From: Clostridia bacterium
GTDB taxonomy: Bacteria > Bacillota > Clostridia > Oscillospirales > CAG-272
Direction of reading: 5' to 3'
NCBI GenBank assembly: GCA_017379815.1
Contig: JAFNVK010000061.1
Span: 1-16,671, forward strand
Length of the DNA: 16,671 bases
The notes under the pieces were generated by a model that was given only the letters and a program-made list of their open reading frames with translations, had not been told where the DNA came from and searched no databases. Position 1 is the first letter of the stretch. Every line of letters begins with the position of its first letter. Position numbers and translations under genes: made by a program. This document shows positions 14,299 through 16,671 of the stretch, piece by piece.

Positions 14299-15024
14299 TT
14301 ATTTCCTATCCCCGTGTGAGCCGAGCAGGATCTCGCGGTTCGTTCCGTAGAACACGTCCTCGCGTTGGCTGATCAGCTTGAAGAATTCCTCAAGCCTTGT
14401 CCAGTCCACGGCAAAGTCCATCTCGTAGGAATGTCCCCAAACGTAGAAGATCTTTGGCGTTTCGGTCTTCATCTCCAAAAATTCCCGTGCAAGCTCCATC
14501 ATTTGATCAAAGTGTGAGGAGTGAACCGTGGGCTGAAAGCGAAAGAGATTTTCCTGCGGATCAAAGCGCGCGTTCTCCGTGATGGTACGGCTGTATTGGA
14601 TACCCGTATGCGTTTTGATCAGCTCGGCAACGCGATCGTCGTTATTGACACCGCCGCAGGGATAGGCCATGCCGACCACCTCGTAGCCCGCAAGCTCGGA
14701 CAAACGAAGCCGATCCTCCTCTACCTGACGGATCACCTCCCCGTCATCGCACTGCGTCAGATTGGGGTGCGTCAGCGTGTGCGCGGCGATCTCGTGCCCC
14801 TCGTAAACATAGGCAACGTCCTCGGGATGGAGCTTGTAATGACAGATCCGTCTCCCGTCCTTGCGCACGAGGATCCCTCTTTTTGAGAGAAGCTGTGAAT
14901 TGAGATTGAAGGTTCCCTTCAATCCGTATTTGTTGAGCAGCTCGACCAGACGGATATCCTGCGTTACACCGTCGTCATAGCTGAAGGTAATGGCCTTTTG
15001 TTTTCCGGAATCGCAAAAATGCAT
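14299..15024 (-). CDS. polysaccharide deacetylase family protein (CE4/NodB domain)
   Basis: The 241-residue protein is essentially one NodB homology domain. Motif 1 is TFSYDDG, which supplies the base and metal-binding aspartates. Motif 2 is HTLTH within EIAAHTLTHPNL, giving two metal histidines. AYPCGGVNND corresponds to motif 3, although the usual arginine is glycine (PCGG instead of RxPY/F-type). The C-terminal part includes IFYVWGHSYEMD, which supplies a late histidine. There is no signal peptide or membrane anchor, so it is probably cytoplasmic, unlike peptidoglycan deacetylases; a small-molecule or oligosaccharide substrate is more likely (inference). It is a single gene with its own consensus promoter and GGAAG 9 nt before the ATG. 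It is divergent from spoVT. Confidence 0.85.
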   Translation of the reverse strand: MHFCDSGKQKAITFSYDDGVTQDIRLVELLNKYGLKGTFNLNSQLLSKRGILVRKDGRRICHYKLHPEDVAYVYEGHEIAAHTLTHPNLTQCDDGEVIRQVEEDRLRLSELAGYEVVGMAYPCGGVNNDDRVAELIKTHTGIQYSRTITENARFDPQENLFRFQPTVHSSHFDQMMELAREFLEMKTETPKIFYVWGHSYEMDFAVDWTRLEEFFKLISQREDVFYGTNREILLGSHGDRK

Positions 15025-15056
15025 GGTTGATCTTCCCTTCTTTCCGTTTTTTCTGT

Positions 15057-15085
15057 ATTATAGCATATCTGCAGCCAAAAGTCAA
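15057..15085 (-). promoter_or_regulatory. sigma-A promoter for the polysaccharide deacetylase gene
   Basis: On the minus strand, TTGACT (15080-15085), a 17-nt spacer and TATAAT (15057-15062) give a transcription start about 25 nt before the ATG at 15024. Confidence 0.8.
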
Positions 15086-15092
15086 CTTGGCG

Positions 15093-15121
15093 GTATAAAT
15101 CTCCCTATCTTGCAGATACTA
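15093..15121 (+). promoter_or_regulatory. candidate sigma-G-type promoter for spoVT
   Basis: GTATA (15093-15097), a 17-nt spacer and GATACTA (15115-15121) resemble the Bacillus sigma-G consensus (GHATR and CATWHTA) with one mismatch in the -10. The position suits a start near 15128, about 30 nt before ATG 15159. No sigma-A promoter is visible in this gap. In B. subtilis spoVT is sigma-G-dependent. Confidence 0.4.
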
Positions 15122-15158
15122 ACATCACCACTTTGCAAATCAAGGAGATTTTATATAG

Positions 15159-15716
15159 ATGAAAGCAACCGGAATTGTAAGAAGGATCGACGATCTTGGA
15201 CGCGTCGTTATTCCCAAGGAGATCAGAAGAACCATGCGCATCCGCGAGGGCGACCCTCTGGAAATTTACACCGACCGCGAGGGGGAGGTCATCTTCAAAA
15301 AATATTCCCCCATCGGGGAGCTGGCATCCTTTGCCGCGCAGTACGCCGAGACCCTGCACAAGACCTGCTCGCTCTCGGTCGTGATCTGCGACCGCGACGC
15401 CGTGATCGCCTGTGCGGGTGTTCCGCGCAAGGAATATACCGACAAGGCTCTCTCCCGTGAGCTTGAGGAGATCATTGAAGGACGAAGCCTCTACGTTCGC
15501 CGTGAGGACGCCCCTGCCCTGCCCGTTCTCGCCGACCACTCGGCGCACGGTGTGCGCTGTGCCATGCCCATCATCAGCGAGGGTGACGTGCTTGGCTGCG
15601 TGGCCTCGGTGGGAGAGGGCGACACGGATCCGCAGCACCGATCCCCCATTGGCGAGGTGGAGACCAAGCTGATCCTCACCGCCGCCGGATTTTTGGGAAG
15701 GCAGCTGGAAACCTGA
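15159..15716 (+). CDS. spoVT: stage V sporulation protein T-like regulator (AbrB + GAF)
   Basis: The 185-residue protein has the SpoVT architecture. An N-terminal AbrB-type swapped-hairpin DNA-binding domain (TGIVRRIDDLGRVVIPKEIR, then IREGDPLEIYTDREGEVIFKKYSP) is followed by a GAF-like domain from about residue 58 (CSLSVVICDRDAVIACAGVP, then MPIISEGDVLGCVASVGEG). In Bacillus SpoVT modulates the late forespore programme and spore properties. AAGGAG (15142-15147) precedes the ATG by 11 nt. The C-terminus AAGFLGRQLET is copied in degraded form three times just after the stop codon. The gene suggests an endospore former, although SpoVT-like proteins also occur in some non-sporulating Clostridia. 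Confidence 0.92.
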   Translation: MKATGIVRRIDDLGRVVIPKEIRRTMRIREGDPLEIYTDREGEVIFKKYSPIGELASFAAQYAETLHKTCSLSVVICDRDAVIACAGVPRKEYTDKALSRELEEIIEGRSLYVRREDAPALPVLADHSAHGVRCAMPIISEGDVLGCVASVGEGDTDPQHRSPIGEVETKLILTAAGFLGRQLET

Positions 15717-15721
15717 AAAAA

Positions 15722-15895
15722 GCACCTCTTACGGAGATGCCGCCGGATTTCCGGGCAGACAGTTAGAAACCTAAAAAAGCACCTCTTACGGAGATGCCGC
15801 CGGATTTCCGGGCAGACAGTTGGAAACCTAAAAAAGCACCTCTTACGGAGATGCCGCCGAATTTCCGGGCAGACAGCCGGAAACCTGACGAAGGG
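15722..15895. repeat. three 57-bp tandem repeats derived from the spoVT 3' end
   Basis: Units start with GCACCTCTTACGGAGATGCC at 15722 and recur at 15779 and 15836 (period 57); a fragment starts near 15893. The second half of each unit encodes AAGFPGRQLET or AAEFPGRQPET plus a stop, almost the same as the spoVT C-terminus AAGFLGRQLET and stop. The first offset from the gene is 58, so the copies are not in frame with it. On the minus strand each unit reads GCATCTC-CGTAA-GAGGTGC-TTTTTT, a short terminator-like hairpin. Confidence 0.85.
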
Positions 15896-15914
15896 CACCT
15901 TTCGACGATAAGAA

Positions 15915-15952
15915 CATTTGGCCCCAAAAGCGTTCGCTTTTGGGGCCAAATG
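15915..15952. terminator. perfect 17-bp hairpin between spoVT and the cold-shock gene
   Basis: The arms at 15915-15931 and 15936-15952 are perfectly complementary with a GTTC loop. The stem includes GGCCCCAAAAGC and GCTTTTGGGGCC. A T-run comes only about 15 nt later (15965-15972), so it is a weak intrinsic terminator by sequence, but it is the only strong stem after spoVT and is likely to end its transcript or protect its 3' end. Confidence 0.55.
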
Positions 15953-15983
15953 GCAAATCTTTCATTTTTTTTGCGAAAAGCTA

Positions 15984-16012
15984 TTGACTTTAGCAAAGTT
16001 CTATGCTATACT
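15984..16012 (+). promoter_or_regulatory. sigma-A promoter for the cold-shock gene
   Basis: TTGACT (15984-15989), a 17-nt spacer and TATACT (16007-16012) predict a start near 16019 and a leader of about 118 nt before the ATG at 16137. Confidence 0.8.
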
Positions 16013-16042
16013 AATCGGGTATTCGAGATAATTTCCTTGGTT

Positions 16043-16100
16043 CACAAGCTCCACGGATCATGGTTGTCCCATGATGCATGGCTTGTGATTTTCTTTTTTT
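16043..16100 (+). promoter_or_regulatory. structured 5' leader of the cold-shock gene (stem-loop plus U-tract)
   Basis: CACAAGC (16043-16049) pairs with GCTTGTG (16081-16087), and inside it ATCATGG (16057-16063) pairs with CCATGAT (16069-16075). A U-rich tract, TTTTCTTTTTTT, follows (16089-16100). This could act as a transcription attenuator or as a temperature-sensitive leader, which long csp leaders are known to be. It matches no named riboswitch that I recognise. Confidence 0.55.
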
Positions 16101-16136
16101 ATCCGATGCAAATTACTTTTTTATGGAGGTACCCGA

Positions 16137-16349
16137 ATGAAAACAGGTACAGTCAAGTGGTTTAATGCAGAAAAGGGTTACGGCTTCATTTCCTGCGATG
16201 AGTGCGGAACCGACGTGTTCGTGCACTTCTCGGCCATTCAGGTCGAGGGCTTCAAGACCCTTAACGAAGGTCAGAAGGTGACCTTCGACACCGAACCGGA
16301 TCCCAAAAACAGCGACAAGCTCAGAGCTGTCAACGTTTGCCTCGCTTGA
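16137..16349 (+). CDS. cold-shock domain protein (CspA family)
   Basis: The 70-residue protein is a single cold-shock domain binding single-stranded RNA and DNA. VKWFNAEKGYGFI carries RNP1 (KGYGFI) and VFVHFSAI carries RNP2. The rest (GFKTLNEGQKVTFDTEPDP, then NSDKLRAVNV) fits the family. Two cysteines in CDECG replace the usual EDGG-type loop, as in many clostridial Csp proteins. GGAGG lies 8 nt before the ATG. It has its own promoter, a long structured leader and a strong terminator, so it is transcribed alone. It is probably one of several csp copies in the genome. Confidence 0.96.
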   Translation: MKTGTVKWFNAEKGYGFISCDECGTDVFVHFSAIQVEGFKTLNEGQKVTFDTEPDPKNSDKLRAVNVCLA

Positions 16350-16375
16350 TAGGCACACCTACATTCGGATCAATC

Positions 16376-16424
16376 AAAAAGCAGCGCCGCCGTGAGAAGC
16401 CTCTCACCACGCGCTGCTTTTTTC
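16376..16424 (+). terminator. intrinsic terminator of the cold-shock gene
   Basis: AAAAAGCAGCGC (16376-16387) pairs with GCGCTGCTTTTT (16411-16422), with an inner stem GTGAGA/TCTCAC (16392-16397 and 16402-16407). A T-rich tail follows. It lies 26 nt after the stop. Confidence 0.88.
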
Positions 16425-16453
16425 TTTTTTCACCGCAGGAAATTTTCACTCCA

Positions 16454-16570
16454 TTCCCCTCTGCTTTCACAAGGGGAGATTTGTTCTCCTTTCTCCTCTG
16501 CTTTCACAAGGGGAAAGTTGCTCGCCTTTCCCCTCTGCTTTCACAAAGGGAGAGTTGCTCGCCTTTCCCC
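16454..16570. repeat. three tandem 37-bp repeats with alternating hairpins
   Basis: Units at 16454-16490, 16491-16527 and 16528-16564 share TCTGCTTTCACAAGGG, and a partial fourth follows. Each unit contains CCCCT/AGGGG-type pairing, and GGGGAAAG (about 16509) pairs with CTTTCCCC (about 16526) across the unit junction. The last unit ends in a T-run, so it may act as a terminator on the plus strand. It lies between convergent ends: the cold-shock gene and the gene entering from the right. Confidence 0.8.
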
Positions 16571-16584
16571 TTTTTCGTCCTTCC

Positions 16585-16671
16585 TCAGCGATAAAAATCG
16601 TGATTGCCGATGGTAAAGGCATACGGGCGGTTCTTCGAGATCCAGCTGTTCGTGGCGATCCGCGGATTCAT
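16585..16671 (-). CDS. C-terminal end of an unrecognised gene, cut by the window edge
   Basis: The minus strand is open from the window edge to TGA at 16585-16587. It encodes 28 residues that end SKNRPYAFTIGNHDFYR. The ATG at the very edge may be internal. Codon choice is normal for the neighbourhood, but the fragment is too short for a family call. Confidence 0.5.
   Translation of the reverse strand: MNPRIATNSWISKNRPYAFTIGNHDFYR

Noticed and set aside
15722..15895. CRISPR array
   Set aside because: The 57-bp units are contiguous with no variable spacers, and no cas genes are present; they are copies of the spoVT tail.
15491..15949. Minus-strand repeat protein with a 19-residue repeat
   Set aside because: It is the translation of the 57-bp DNA repeat and the spoVT antisense strand, with no ribosome binding site or family support.

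Overview
The window looks like a chromosomal segment of a GC-rich, probably endospore-forming Clostridia-type Firmicute (gut Oscillospirales/Christensenellales-like is my inference). The reasons are a SpoVT-type regulator with an AbrB domain, type III glutamine synthetase, Ktr-type potassium uptake, a WalJ-RlmH pair, strong GGAGG ribosome binding sites and consensus sigma-A promoters (TTGACA-17-TATAAT).

Layout. 1-2092: the start of an alpha-L-rhamnosidase gene (minus strand, cut by the window edge), divergent from an AraC-type regulator; their two promoters overlap on one palindrome. 2093-2830: a non-coding stretch with an array of mini-hairpins, a terminator, an intact tRNA-Arg(CCG) (minus), a broken tRNA-Arg copy carrying a 100-bp insertion, the tRNA promoter, and the glnN promoter. 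2832-4922: glnN (GSIII). 4999-6423: a MATE transporter, convergent with glnN. 6609-9918: a minus-strand block (transcribed right to left) of a 3-TM protein, walJ, rlmH, prfB (RF2) and a small membrane protein. 9998-14206: another minus-strand block, ktrB, ktrA, a membrane zinc-protease-like protein and a galactokinase-like GHMP kinase. 14299-15024: a polysaccharide deacetylase (minus). 15159-15716: spoVT (plus), followed by tandem copies of its own 3' tail. 16137-16349: a cold-shock protein with a long structured leader. 16585-16671: the last codons of an unrecognised minus-strand gene.

How the genes fit together. The rhamnosidase and AraC protein probably form a plant-glycan utilisation unit with local control. 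ktrBA is a complete K+ uptake system with its own promoter, and the M50-like and GalK-like genes may ride on its transcript. walJ-rlmH-prfB is a housekeeping block for cell-wall/DNA homeostasis and translation.

Most of the core genes are ordinary. The unusual material is between genes: the interrupted tRNA transcribed ahead of an intact one, the hairpin array, the spoVT tail duplications, and several hairpins whose T-tract lies on the strand opposite the neighbouring gene. I did not find a convincing new multi-gene system.
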